Notes under the pieces: model-generated
Told to the model about the DNA's origin: nothing
The model's database searches: none
What the model saw: only the letters and a program-made list of their open reading frames with translations
Origin: JADLHS01 sp964553795
GTDB lineage: Bacteria; Verrucomicrobiota; Verrucomicrobiia; Limisphaerales; JADLHS01
Direction of reading: 5' to 3'
Assembly (NCBI GenBank): GCA_964553795.1
Contig: CAZKMR010000025.1
Coordinates: 1-49,179, forward strand
Length of the DNA: 49,179 nucleotides
Shown: positions 7,135-16,240 of the stretch, one piece after another
Numbering within the stretch: the stretch's first letter is position 1
How the letters are laid out: each line of letters opens with the position of its first letter
Program-made: the position numbers and the translations under genes

Positions 7135-8532
7135 TTAGAAGTTCAGGCCAACCGTCACGGCCACCATGTGAACACTGACTTCGGTTTTGCTGTTCGAGTA
7201 TTCACCCGCTTGAAGGGCGCTTGGCCCTACGGTTTGTGAAGCGGGCAAACTGTATTGATAAGCCGCGTCCACAAAGAATCGTTCGTTCTGCCAGCCCAAA
7301 CCGCCGCCGATTTTGTGTTTCATGATCGCCGCCGTGAGCGGGGTCAGCGTGGTGTTGGGGACGGGACTTTCTCCGTAGCTATAACCGGCGCGCACTGCGA
7401 CTGAGTCGGTCGCCTGAAACTCCAGACCAAGGCGATAAACAAATTGATCTTCCCAGCGCAATGGCACCACGTCGTAGATGTTGGCGGTGCCGAGCACGCC
7501 GTTGATATCGTTGTTGCTGCCGTTGTTCAAGCGGATGACCAATTCATCGAAGGAATCCGCCCAGTTAATCCAATCCACTTGGAACAACGCGCGAAAACCG
7601 GGACAGATTTGCCAGTTGATACCGGCAGAAAACATTTGCGGAAAGACGTTATCCACTTCCGCGTCGTAGTGGAAATCGGGTTGCGCGCCACCGAGTCCCA
7701 GGTTGGCGAGTTGTACGCCGGCATTGCCGCGAGCGTCGCCCTCGCTGTTTACGTGCGTTGAAGTCTGATAACTGAGGCCGAAGCTGATTTTCTCGCAAGG
7801 GCGATACAGCAGACCCAAAGTTCCATTCACGCCGAAGCCGTCGCTCTTGAGATCGAGCAGGGTTTTGAAGCCTTGCAGAGCGGGGTAGGTTTGAAAGATA
7901 TACGGCGCATGCAGGCGGTTTTGGTTGAAAACCAGACCGACGCCAGCGCCGAAGGACAGCGATTCGGTGATTTCAATCCCTGCTGCCAGCGCCGTGCGCA
8001 ATGCGGTGATTTGCGAGCGATGCTCCTGAAAGCCGTAAGTCGTGTTGTTGATGCCTCCGGGTGCATCCACGTAATTCCACTCGCCGCCCAACGCGGCATC
8101 AGGAATAAAAGCGAGTCCCAAAGTTACTGGCGTTGTCCCCAGCGGAAAAGCAACGGCCGCCTCGGGCCAAACGCCAAACTGGCGGTCAATCTCGGCACCG
8201 GAGTTGGCCGCATTTGAGAATTCGCCATTCGCCAACACACCGCCCAAGCCCACTTGCAACTGGCGTGATCTCACCGCGCTCAACCCAGCCGGGTTGATCT
8301 GCATCGCTTCCAACGCCACATTCGGTTGTCCCACGGTTGCTCCGCCCAGGGACAACGCCCGTGCACCCGCGCCATCCCGATAAATGCCCCCGGCGCAAGC
8401 GACAATCGGCACCGCTCCCAACATCATCCCCACCAGCAGAGTCCGCGCGATGGAGTTTATTTGGCAGCAAATTCGAACAGCGGTGGGAGGCGACTGAATC
8501 CAGAGCATCGAGTTCAACTTTAACTGTGGCAT
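7135..8532 (-). CDS. OmpP1/FadL/TodX-family outer-membrane protein
   Basis: 465 aa from the ATG at 8532; the frame extends further upstream, but this ATG follows a purine-rich CAGGAAAACC stretch and keeps the leader short. A hydrophobic export signal (RTLLVGMMLGAVPIVACA) precedes the mature start GGIYRDGAGARALSLGGATV. This corresponds to the FadL N-terminal hatch motif, followed by an Asn-Pro-Ala-Gly signature (MQINPAGLS). The remainder is alternating beta strands ending in Phe (VHMVAVTVGLNF), as for an outer-membrane barrel. FadL proteins take up long-chain fatty acids or other hydrophobic compounds across the outer membrane. No fatty-acid degradation genes are adjacent, so the substrate is open. 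Confidence 0.88.
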   Translation of the reverse strand: MPQLKLNSMLWIQSPPTAVRICCQINSIARTLLVGMMLGAVPIVACAGGIYRDGAGARALSLGGATVGQPNVALEAMQINPAGLSAVRSRQLQVGLGGVLANGEFSNAANSGAEIDRQFGVWPEAAVAFPLGTTPVTLGLAFIPDAALGGEWNYVDAPGGINNTTYGFQEHRSQITALRTALAAGIEITESLSFGAGVGLVFNQNRLHAPYIFQTYPALQGFKTLLDLKSDGFGVNGTLGLLYRPCEKISFGLSYQTSTHVNSEGDARGNAGVQLANLGLGGAQPDFHYDAEVDNVFPQMFSAGINWQICPGFRALFQVDWINWADSFDELVIRLNNGSNNDINGVLGTANIYDVVPLRWEDQFVYRLGLEFQATDSVAVRAGYSYGESPVPNTTLTPLTAAIMKHKIGGGLGWQNERFFVDAAYQYSLPASQTVGPSALQAGEYSNSKTEVSVHMVAVTVGLNF

Positions 8533-8831
8533 AGTTTTATGGTTTTCCTGGTTAAGAACACTGACGCTAAGCAACAACAGAGCCACGAAATCGGGTTTCG
8601 AAGCATCTCTGGTTCGCCCGCCATTGCCGAAGCACGAAAAGCAGGGGTAAAACTTTTGCGGCAGCAGAAATGTCACTCATGGTCGGCAAGAAGACAGCAG
8701 CCCGCCCGGCAATGACTGCTTTGACCTGGCATTTGGAGTCCTGATTCGTTCTCAATGTCCTGAGTTAATACAGGATAGCTGGTTAAGCAAATGGCCGATC
8801 TGACGATGAACAATCAGGAGATCAATCGTCT
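8533..8831. other. Divergent intergenic region, FadL gene / histidine kinase
   Basis: 299 bp between two divergently transcribed genes; it must hold both promoters. I see no confident -35/-10 pair, riboswitch or terminator. An AGGAG at about 8816-8820 sits 11 bases before the kinase GTG start and is the likely ribosome-binding site. Confidence 0.5.
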
Positions 8832-10427
8832 GTGTCCGCGCCGGTCGGCCATCAAACAAATGCCGCAGAGCCAACCGCCGTTTTGAAACTGGCGGAGAGT
8901 GACTTTTTCCTCCGTCCCAACCGGCCGGGCGGTGTCAGTCCCGCTGGCGGTCACGGTGTTCTTTCCCGGGTTCAACAGTTTTGGGTAAATGTGCTCCGGG
9001 AAATTGGCCAGGCCGCCGAACGTTTCATCCCGGAGGAATGTCGCAACGACACGGAACAAACCCGCCGCGCCCGGCTGGTGGCGCGCTTTGGAATTCTTGG
9101 CGCGATCTTCGGTTGCGGATTCGGTCTGTTCTACTTGCTGGTGGGACACCACTGGGGCGCAGGCATCGTGGCCGTGTGCAGCGGCGGATTTGCGATCATC
9201 CCGTGGCTGATGCGCCGCACGCGTTCGATCCCGTTCGCGGGTAATTCGCTGTGTTGCATTCTCATCGTTGGTTTCACAGCGCTCTGCGGATGTGAGGGCG
9301 GTTCGGAGGGACACGCCATCGCCTGGCTGGTCAGCGTGCCGTTGTGCGCGTTGCTGCTGCTGGGGCGCACCGCCGCCGGGCGGTGGGCGATATTGTCTTT
9401 CGCGGCGGGCGCGGGCGTAGTGGCCGCCAACATGTTGGGCGTCGCCATGCATCCCACCTACGATCCGAGCTGGCACCCGATCATCAATGCCGCGGGTTAT
9501 CTGGCACTGATTATTTTCATGTTTCTGCTGGGAGTGATTTTTGAGAGCGGCCGCGAGCGGGCCTTCACGCGGATGCGCGAAGCCAACGCCAAGCTCGCCA
9601 CTTCCAACGAGCAGCTCGCGCGATTGAATCAGGAGAAAAACGAATTCCTCGGCATTGCGGCGCATGATTTGAAAAACCCGCTTACCGTCATCATTGGTTC
9701 GGCGGAGTTACTCAAGATGAATCTGCCCGTGGCGCAGGCGCAGAAACTATCCGGCAACATCGTGGGCGCGGGCCAACGCATGTTTCAACTCATCAAAGAT
9801 CTGTTGGATGCCAACGCGATTGAACAGGGCAAGTTCACTTCCAACATCGAACGCTGCGACCTGCGCGCGCTCGCCGCGGAGTGCGCCGTCAACAATCAAT
9901 CCCACGCCACGCGCAAAGAGATTGTCATTTGCACCGAGGAGGGCGAACCGGTTTGGGGTTGGGCGGATCGCAATGCAACGATGCAGATTCTGGATAACCT
10001 GATGTCGAATGCGGTCAAATTCTCGCCGCTGAAATCCACGGTTCAGGTCAAAGTGACGGAAGCGAATGGTTTCGTTTCCGTGGCGGTCCGGGACCAAGGC
10101 CCGGGACTAAGCGCGGAAGACCAAAAGAAATTATTTGGCAAATTCACACGCCTCAGCGCGCAACCCACCGGCGGCGAATCGTCCACCGGCCTCGGGCTTT
10201 CCATCGTGAAGAAACTGGCGGAAGCCATGTCAGGCACGGTGCTGTGCCAAAGCACTCTGGGGGAAGGAGCAACATTTGTGATGCAGTTGCCGGCTTGGGA
10301 TAAGACGCAGCGGGAATCGTCGTCGGGTGAAAAAAGCAGCGGACCAAGTGTCGTCGAACGTGACGTCCGAGAAATGTCGCCGACCGCGGAACCGCCTCGC
10401 GTCAGTCAGTCGAACGGTTCGCAGTAG
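8832..10427 (+). CDS. Membrane-bound sensor histidine kinase
   Basis: 531 aa from a GTG at 8832, preceded by AGGAG. Six hydrophobic segments between about residues 85 and 237 form the sensor, without a recognisable periplasmic domain. A short coiled coil follows, then the HisKA dimerisation domain with phosphoacceptor H278 (FLGIAAHDLKNPLTVI). The HATPase domain has an N box (LDNLMSNAVKFS, about 387-398), a G1 box (VRDQGPGL, about 419-426) and a G2 box (GLGLSIVKKL, about 453-462). A low-complexity Ser/Glu-rich tail ends the protein. No response regulator gene adjoins it, so this is an orphan kinase and its stimulus is unknown. The 3' end overlaps the converging TPR gene by 26 bp. Confidence 0.9.
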   Translation: MSAPVGHQTNAAEPTAVLKLAESDFFLRPNRPGGVSPAGGHGVLSRVQQFWVNVLREIGQAAERFIPEECRNDTEQTRRARLVARFGILGAIFGCGFGLFYLLVGHHWGAGIVAVCSGGFAIIPWLMRRTRSIPFAGNSLCCILIVGFTALCGCEGGSEGHAIAWLVSVPLCALLLLGRTAAGRWAILSFAAGAGVVAANMLGVAMHPTYDPSWHPIINAAGYLALIIFMFLLGVIFESGRERAFTRMREANAKLATSNEQLARLNQEKNEFLGIAAHDLKNPLTVIIGSAELLKMNLPVAQAQKLSGNIVGAGQRMFQLIKDLLDANAIEQGKFTSNIERCDLRALAAECAVNNQSHATRKEIVICTEEGEPVWGWADRNATMQILDNLMSNAVKFSPLKSTVQVKVTEANGFVSVAVRDQGPGLSAEDQKKLFGKFTRLSAQPTGGESSTGLGLSIVKKLAEAMSGTVLCQSTLGEGATFVMQLPAWDKTQRESSSGEKSSGPSVVERDVREMSPTAEPPRVSQSNGSQ

Positions 10428-10914
10428 TGCGAATTTCCGGCCACAGTTTTTGCAGGTCTTCATCCAGCAATGCCATGGCACGGATTTTCTTGGCTTCGCC
10501 AACCGCGCAGGCTTGTTGCAACCACCGGCGCGCTTCGTCCAATTGATTTAACTGACACGCGTAGCAAGCCAGATTGAATGCGATCACGGGTTCAGCGGGA
10601 AATCGTTCTGCCTGCGGCTGGAGATAATTCCAGGCTTGTTCCAATCCGCCGCCCGGCATGCGCCGCAACGCATAGGCGCCGTGCAACCAGCCGCCGGGCT
10701 CATCGGGCAATGCGGCCACGAGTTCCTGCGCGGCGCGATACGCTTCGGACCAGTCTTTTTCCGCCGCACAAATGGACCAATGCAGATCAAGAACCGCCGG
10801 GTGCGCTCGGTTGGCGGGCGAGATCGCCGTGAATTCGGCGCGCGCTTCCGAATGATTCCCAAGTTCCAACCAACCCCAGGCCGCGTGGTAGTGATGTGAG
10901 TCGGGCGCTTCCAT
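10402..10914 (-). CDS. TPR-repeat protein
   Basis: 170 aa from the ATG at 10914; the longer frame to 10998 adds residues across a hairpin and is less likely. Helical pairs such as YHAAWGWLELGNHSEARAEF, WSEAYRAAQELVAALPDE and VIAFNLACYACQLNQLDEAR follow the TPR pattern, about four repeats over the whole length. There is no signal peptide or membrane helix. TPR proteins mediate protein-protein contacts; the partner is not evident. It converges on the histidine kinase gene and overlaps its end by 26 bp. Confidence 0.75.
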   Translation of the reverse strand: MEAPDSHHYHAAWGWLELGNHSEARAEFTAISPANRAHPAVLDLHWSICAAEKDWSEAYRAAQELVAALPDEPGGWLHGAYALRRMPGGGLEQAWNYLQPQAERFPAEPVIAFNLACYACQLNQLDEARRWLQQACAVGEAKKIRAMALLDEDLQKLWPEIRTTANRSTD

Positions 10915-10947
10915 TTGTGTTCGGCCCAGAGTAGCGCGAGAGATGTC

Positions 10948-10969
10948 GGGGAGCAATGGCACGCTCCCC
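10948..10969 (-). promoter_or_regulatory. Hairpin just upstream of the TPR gene
   Basis: A perfect 7-bp inverted repeat GGGGAGC (10948-10954) / GCTCCCC (10963-10969) with an 8-base loop lies 34 bp before the TPR start. A second one, CCCGGG-type, lies at about 11008-11024. Neither has a T-run. They may be leader structures or operators in the divergent TPR/pseudopilin region, where I see no clear promoter. Confidence 0.3.
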
Positions 10970-11145
10970 GCTTGGTAACTGAATTCACTGGGGCACAACA
11001 GGTTTGACCCGGGATTTCGCCCGGGGCGCTGTCTTGTGTCCAGTCAGTCTGTCTCGCCCGCGCGTCCGCCTGTCTGAGAATCGAGCGCTTGGCATCACTT
11101 TCATCACGGCATGGAAGTTGCCCCTTCGCGTCAGGAGATTTTGCT

Positions 11146-11532
11146 ATGCGTACTGCGAACAACTCAAATTCACGAATCGGATTTACTCTCATCGAAATCA
11201 TGGTGGTTGTGGCCATCGTGGGATTGTTAGCCACTATTGCCGTGGCCAATGTCATGATCGCCCGCGACAGCAGCCGGCTGCAAATCATTCGCCACAATCT
11301 CACCAAGATTGAAGGCGCCAAAAACATGTGGGCGCTGGAAAATAACCGCCCCACTGGCGCGGCGGTCAACGACATGACGGTGCTGTCGGATTACTTCCGC
11401 GCTGGTTACGTGCGCCAAGTGGTGCAGGAAACATACATTCCGAATCCCGTCGGCATGTCCCCCGAGGCAGCCTTGCCGCCGAACGTTGCCTTGGGACCCT
11501 ACGCTGCCGGGGCCAGCATTCCCGCTCCGTGA
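11146..11532 (+). CDS. Type IV pilin-like / type II secretion pseudopilin
   Basis: 128 aa. The ATG at 11146 has AGGAG nine bases upstream and gives a short basic leader followed by the prepilin peptidase site, RIG / FTLIEIMVVVAIVGLLATIA, with the conserved Glu at mature position 5. The rest is a short globular domain (about 85 aa) with a proline-rich end (PNPVGMSPEAALPPN). Verrucomicrobia carry many such single pseudopilins, some of unknown use. No other secretion or pilus genes adjoin it. It lies 75 bp upstream of dprA on the same strand, so a link to DNA uptake is possible but unproven. Confidence 0.85.
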   Translation: MRTANNSNSRIGFTLIEIMVVVAIVGLLATIAVANVMIARDSSRLQIIRHNLTKIEGAKNMWALENNRPTGAAVNDMTVLSDYFRAGYVRQVVQETYIPNPVGMSPEAALPPNVALGPYAAGASIPAP

Positions 11533-11607
11533 GGGGGAAAACTCAGCCGCCACGCGGTCGTCCCCTCCGGACTGGCGTAATTCCAACGCCTTTCCTATGC
11601 TCCGGGC

Positions 11608-12717
11608 ATGGATTCCCGGGAAGCGTTCGTCGCGCTCAACCTGATTGACGGCATCGGGCCGGTGCGCGCCCGGTCCCTGCTCGAACATTTCGGCAGCGCG
11701 CCAGCCATCCTCTCGGCCTCGCGGGCGCAACTCCAACTTGTCCGCAACATCGGCGCCGAAACCGCCGCCGCGATCTGCGATTGGGAAAAGTCTGTGGATC
11801 TCGCGGGCGAACTCAAACGCATCAACGATTTTGGTTGCCGGGTGGTCATTCAAGATGATGAAGAATATCCGGCGGCATTGCGCGAGATTTACGATCCGCC
11901 GCTGGTGCTTTATGTCAAAGGTCAGTTGCTTTCCAAGGACAAGAATTCGATCGCCTTGGTTGGCTCCCGCCAAACCACTCATTACGGCATCGAGACCGCG
12001 CGCAAGCTCGCCTACCAATTGGCCTACGTCGGTGTCACCGTAGTCAGCGGCGGTGCGCGGGGCATTGATACGGCGGCCCATCAAGGGGCGCTCGCCGCCA
12101 AAGGCCGCACGATTTGTGTCCTGGGCACCGGACTAAACATCGTCTTTCCCCCGGAGAACAAAGAACTCTTTGAGCGGATTGCCGCCCACGGCGCGGTCGT
12201 TTCGCAGTTCCCGTTCAATCGCAACGGCGACAAACAATCCTTCGCCATCCGCAATCGCATTGTCGCGGGTATGACGTTGGGGTCAGTCGTGGTGGAAGCG
12301 GATCTGCACAGCGGGGCGTTGATCACGGCGAATTTTGCGACGGAGTATGGCCGGCAGGTTTTCGCCGTGCCGGGGCGCATTGATTCACCGCGGAGCAAAG
12401 GTTGTCATGACCTGATCAAGAAGGGCGCCAAACTTTGCGAAGGGGCCGAGGACATTCTGAGCGAATTTGAATATCTCTTTCCCAGCAGCAACCGACCGCC
12501 GTCGCCGGGGGATACCGGCGTTTTACCCGCTTTGGAGCTATCCGAGTCCGAACAGCGCGTGCTCGAGGCCCTGCAACAGAACGGTGAGACGGCGATTGAC
12601 GAAGTCATCCGAAAAAGCGGGTTGCCCACCTCAACAGTCAGTGTCGCGTTGCTAAGCCTGGAGATGAAGCGCGTGGTAAAACAGTTGCCGGGCAAGCTGT
12701 TTGTCCGCAATCGCTAA
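11608..12717 (+). CDS. dprA: DNA-processing protein DprA
   Basis: 369 aa. N-terminal helix-hairpin-helix/SAM-like region (LNLIDGIGPVRARSLLEHFG), then the DprA Rossmann-like core with SIALVGSRQTTHYGIETARK, VVSGGARGIDTAAHQGAL, VLGTGLNIVFPPEN and RNRIVAGMTLGSVVVEAD. It ends with a winged-helix domain (residues about 310-369, SESEQRVLEALQQNGETAID). In natural transformation DprA binds incoming single-stranded DNA and loads RecA. The start is fixed by the immediately following conserved helix. Upstream is a pseudopilin gene; downstream, 66 bp away, a truncated aldehyde dehydrogenase. Confidence 0.95.
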   Translation: MDSREAFVALNLIDGIGPVRARSLLEHFGSAPAILSASRAQLQLVRNIGAETAAAICDWEKSVDLAGELKRINDFGCRVVIQDDEEYPAALREIYDPPLVLYVKGQLLSKDKNSIALVGSRQTTHYGIETARKLAYQLAYVGVTVVSGGARGIDTAAHQGALAAKGRTICVLGTGLNIVFPPENKELFERIAAHGAVVSQFPFNRNGDKQSFAIRNRIVAGMTLGSVVVEADLHSGALITANFATEYGRQVFAVPGRIDSPRSKGCHDLIKKGAKLCEGAEDILSEFEYLFPSSNRPPSPGDTGVLPALELSESEQRVLEALQQNGETAIDEVIRKSGLPTSTVSVALLSLEMKRVVKQLPGKLFVRNR

Positions 12718-12783
12718 GCAGCATCCGGAACGGCGAACGCCTGCATCCTTGCCGGTTTACGGTCACTGGTCTAAGCTCCCGCC

Positions 12784-13656
12784 ATGTCATCGCGCCTGGA
12801 CGTTAAGAAGACTTACAAGCTCTACATCGGCGGCAAATTCCCTCGCAGCGAAAGCGGTCGGTACCTGCCCGCAAAATCCGCCGTCGGAGCGCACCTCGAC
12901 AATTACAGTCACGCGTCGCGCAAGGACTTTCGCGATGCGGTCGTCGCCGCGCGCGCCGCAGTGGGCAACTGGAGCAAAGCCAGCGCCTATAATCGCGGGC
13001 AGATTCTTTATCGCGCCGCCGAGATGCTCCAGAACCGTTCGGATGAGTTAGTCGCAGAAATTACCCGCGCCACCGGCGTCACTTCGACCGCCGCCAAACG
13101 CGAAGTTGCCTTGGCCATCGACCGCCTCGTGCATTTCGCCGGCTGGACTGACAAATATCAACAGGTCTTCGGCAGCGTGAATCCCGTCGCCTCCTCGCAC
13201 TTCAATTTCACCACGCCCGAACCCACCGGCGTCGTCACCATCGTCGCCCCGGACGAACCCGCCTTGTTGGCGTTGGTCTCACTGGTCGCTCCGGTGATTC
13301 TCAGCGGCAACTCGGTCATTGTCGTGCCGTCGGAACAATTTCCCCTGCCCAGCGTGACGTTCAGTGAAATTCTCGCCACGAGCGACCTTCCCGGTGGTGT
13401 GGTTAACCTGCTGACTGGCAAACGCGCGGAGCTGGCCCCGCACATCGCGGCGCATCTCGACGTCAACGCCATCGTGGACGGCTCGGGCGACGCGGCGGTG
13501 GGGGCGCAATTGCAGGCCGGCTCGGCCATCAACCTCAAACGCTATGCCCAACGCACCTTGCCGGCCAAAGATTGGTTTTCCGCCCGCGGCGAGGATGCCT
13601 ATGCCATTCTGGATACGGTGGAATTCAAAACCGCGTGGCATCCAATTGGCTTGTAG
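12784..13656 (+). CDS. Short aldehyde-dehydrogenase-family protein lacking the catalytic half
   Basis: 290 aa against about 480 for a normal aldehyde dehydrogenase. The NAD-binding half is recognisable: YKLYIGGKFPRSESGRYLPA, then AARAAVGNWSKASAYNRGQI, then a PEPTGVVTIVAPDEPALLAL region and SGNSVIVVPSEQ. After NLKRYAQRT the frame leaves the family. The LELGGK glutamate and the catalytic cysteine region are absent, and the protein ends with a compact tail (KDWFSARGEDAYAILDTVEF). It is therefore probably not a dehydrogenase. Short proteins of this type exist beside full-length ones in other bacteria; here no full-length partner is adjacent. No frameshift is visible, so it looks like a genuine short gene and not decay. 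Confidence 0.75.
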   Translation: MSSRLDVKKTYKLYIGGKFPRSESGRYLPAKSAVGAHLDNYSHASRKDFRDAVVAARAAVGNWSKASAYNRGQILYRAAEMLQNRSDELVAEITRATGVTSTAAKREVALAIDRLVHFAGWTDKYQQVFGSVNPVASSHFNFTTPEPTGVVTIVAPDEPALLALVSLVAPVILSGNSVIVVPSEQFPLPSVTFSEILATSDLPGGVVNLLTGKRAELAPHIAAHLDVNAIVDGSGDAAVGAQLQAGSAINLKRYAQRTLPAKDWFSARGEDAYAILDTVEFKTAWHPIGL

Positions 13657-13728
13657 GGCACAGGCTTCGCGACAGGACAAAAGTTTGTTCGCGTGGTTGA
13701 ATGATTGGCCCTATAATCGGTCAAAGTG

Positions 13729-16200
13729 ATGATTAGTAACAACAGCTTGAATTCAATGTCACGACGTTTTGCCCTCATCGCCCTCTTGCTGGCGGGCGTA
13801 TTAACTCCGGCGGTCCTGTGGTTGCACGCCGAAGAATCCCTCCAACCCGAAGCCGCGCTAACCCGCGCGACGAATTCCGTCGCACTCGAACCGGGCGCAA
13901 ACGACGGCGTCATCGCCTACATCACGGCCCGCGAACTGTACCGCGGCCATTATCGCGGCCGCCGGCTCAACGACGAATTGTCCCAGCAGTTTTTTGATCG
14001 CTACATTGAATCGCTCGATCCGCAGCGCCTGCATTTCACTCAAGCCGATCTCCGTGAATTTTCCGGCTATCGCACCAATCTCGACGATCTGACTTATCCC
14101 CGCACCGGCGTAGCTGATACGACGCCCGCCTATCACATTTTCAATCGCTTTCGCGAACGGCTGGACCAGCGCGTTGCCTACGCGATGGACTTGCTCAAGA
14201 GTGAAGCGTTCTCGTTCGACACGGACGAACAAGTGGTGGTGAACCGCAAGGATGAACCTCATCCGGTTGATTTGGACGACGCCCGAAAATTATGGCGGCA
14301 ACGCTTGCGCAGCGAATACTTGCAGGAAAAAGTCGCCAAATATGCGGCGCGCAAAAAGGCGGAGCGCTCCGCCTCCGCGAAAACCAACGATACCACCGTC
14401 GCCACCGCGCCGGAAGCCGCGCCCAAGAAAACCGAGGCGGAAGAAATTGTTGAAACCCTCACGCGTCGCTACACGCGGAACTCCAATTTCTATCGCGATA
14501 TGGATCAACAGGACGTGCTGGAAGTTTATTTGACGTCGCTCGCGCACGTTTACGATCCGCACACCGATTATTTTAATCCGCGTCAGGCTGAAAACTTCGC
14601 CATCGGCATGAATCTGTCGCTGTTTGGCATCGGGGCGGTGCTGCAATCGGATTTGGAGGGCTATTGCAAAATCGCCGAACTCAAACCCGGCCCGGCCATG
14701 AAGAGCGGCAGAATCAAAGTGGGCGACCGGATTGTCGCCGTGGCCCAAAGCAATACACCTCCCGTGGACGTGGTGGATATGAATCTCAACAAGATCGTGC
14801 AACTGGTGCGCGGCCCGAAGGGAAGCGAAGTGCGCCTGACGGTTGTATCCGCGGACAGCACGACGGACCGTAAAGAAGTCACCTTGATCCGCGAAGAAAT
14901 CAAACTCGACGATCAGGCGGCCAAGGCAAAAGTGATTGATTACCCGGCGGCCAACGGCGAGAGCGTGCGGATTGGCGTCATTGATCTGCCCACCTTCTAC
15001 GTGCCAATGGATACGGGCGCCGGCACTCGTGCCAGCGAGGATGCCGCGCATTACACCTCGAAAGATGTGGCGCGGTTGCTGACCAAACTGAAAGCGGAAA
15101 ATGTGCAGGGCATCATTCTGGATTTGCGGCGCAACGGGGGCGGCTCGCTCGAGGAATGCGTCAAACTCACCGGCCTGTTCATCAAGGACGGCCCGGTCGT
15201 GCAAGTCAGCGGTCCAGCAGGCGTCCCGTTCATTGATGAAGATAAAGATTCGCGCATTCAATACGACGGTCCCCTGATTGTATTAACCAGCCGTTTCAGT
15301 GCGTCCGCATCGGAAATTCTGGCGGGCGCGCTGCAAGACTACAATCGCGCCATCGTCGTGGGCGACCTGTCCACGCACGGCAAAGGCACGGTGCAACAGC
15401 TCAATCCGTTGCGCATCTGGATTTCCGAAGACATCATGACCAACAACCCCGGCACGCTTAAAATCACGAAGGCGAAGTTTTACCGCGCCAGCGGTGCTTC
15501 CACTCAGTTGAAGGGCGTCATGTCGGACATCGTGCTGCCGTCCAAATGGAATTACGCCAAAGACATCGGCGAAGAAGGATACGATTCGGCCTTGCCGTGG
15601 AACACGATTGATAGCGCGCGCTACGAGAAATTCGACCTCGTCACGCCGTACCTGCCGGAATTGTTGCGCCGCTCCAGCGCCCGCATCAACACCAACCAGG
15701 AGTTCGTTTACATTCGCGAGGACATCGAACAATTCCGCAAATACCAGGCCTTGAATTCTGTTTCCTTGAACGAGACCAAGCGCGTCAGCGAATGGGAGGA
15801 AGACGATTCCCGCCAACGGGCCCGCGACCAGGAACGCCGCGAACGCAAAGCGCCCGAGCCAATCGTCTATGAACTCACGCTTAAAGACGTGAACCAGCCC
15901 GGTCTCCCGGCACCAGTGGCCAAAACCAATTCCCTCAGCGCAACCAAACAAACCGGCGCAACCAACCAGGTGGCTGTGACAGTTTCCGGGAACACGCAGT
16001 CGCCGTCTGGAAATGACGCGGTAACGCAATCAGGCGAAGGCGCGCAAGCGCCATCCGTCACGCATCATTGGTTGGCAGACGAGGACACGGAAGAAGACGC
16101 CGCTCCGGTGGTGGATGCCACCCTTGAGGAAACCGAACGTATTCTGATTGATTATATCGGTTTGCTGAACCAGAAAGGGCTGGCCTCCAAGACCCGGTAA
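13729..16200 (+). CDS. prc: Tail-specific (C-terminal processing) protease Prc
   Basis: 823 aa from the ATG at 13729 (GTG at 13726 and ATG at 13756 are alternatives). Order: signal anchor (RRFALIALLLAGVLTPAVLW), N-terminal helical domain, an Ala/Lys-rich insert (about 205-238), PDZ domain (about 290-385), then the S41A protease core. The catalytic set fits Prc: S526 in RFSASASEI, D537 in ALQDYNRA and K552 in THGKGTVQ. A DUF3340-like C-terminal region (YELTLKDV) and a Thr/Asn/Gln-rich tail follow. Prc degrades or trims periplasmic proteins and, in E. coli, limits a peptidoglycan hydrolase. A TATAAT at 13712-13717 lies just upstream but lacks a matching -35. Confidence 0.93.
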   Translation: MISNNSLNSMSRRFALIALLLAGVLTPAVLWLHAEESLQPEAALTRATNSVALEPGANDGVIAYITARELYRGHYRGRRLNDELSQQFFDRYIESLDPQRLHFTQADLREFSGYRTNLDDLTYPRTGVADTTPAYHIFNRFRERLDQRVAYAMDLLKSEAFSFDTDEQVVVNRKDEPHPVDLDDARKLWRQRLRSEYLQEKVAKYAARKKAERSASAKTNDTTVATAPEAAPKKTEAEEIVETLTRRYTRNSNFYRDMDQQDVLEVYLTSLAHVYDPHTDYFNPRQAENFAIGMNLSLFGIGAVLQSDLEGYCKIAELKPGPAMKSGRIKVGDRIVAVAQSNTPPVDVVDMNLNKIVQLVRGPKGSEVRLTVVSADSTTDRKEVTLIREEIKLDDQAAKAKVIDYPAANGESVRIGVIDLPTFYVPMDTGAGTRASEDAAHYTSKDVARLLTKLKAENVQGIILDLRRNGGGSLEECVKLTGLFIKDGPVVQVSGPAGVPFIDEDKDSRIQYDGPLIVLTSRFSASASEILAGALQDYNRAIVVGDLSTHGKGTVQQLNPLRIWISEDIMTNNPGTLKITKAKFYRASGASTQLKGVMSDIVLPSKWNYAKDIGEEGYDSALPWNTIDSARYEKFDLVTPYLPELLRRSSARINTNQEFVYIREDIEQFRKYQALNSVSLNETKRVSEWEEDDSRQRARDQERRERKAPEPIVYELTLKDVNQPGLPAPVAKTNSLSATKQTGATNQVAVTVSGNTQSPSGNDAVTQSGEGAQAPSVTHHWLADEDTEEDAAPVVDATLEETERILIDYIGLLNQKGLASKTR

Positions 16201-16240
16201 CCGGCGTCCTCGCGGCGCCACGTAACAACCATTAACAACC

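Noticed and set aside
13712..13717. Perfect TATAAT upstream of prc as a promoter
   Set aside because: No -35-like hexamer lies 16-18 bases upstream, and one such match is expected by chance in a window of this size; mentioned only in the prc entry.
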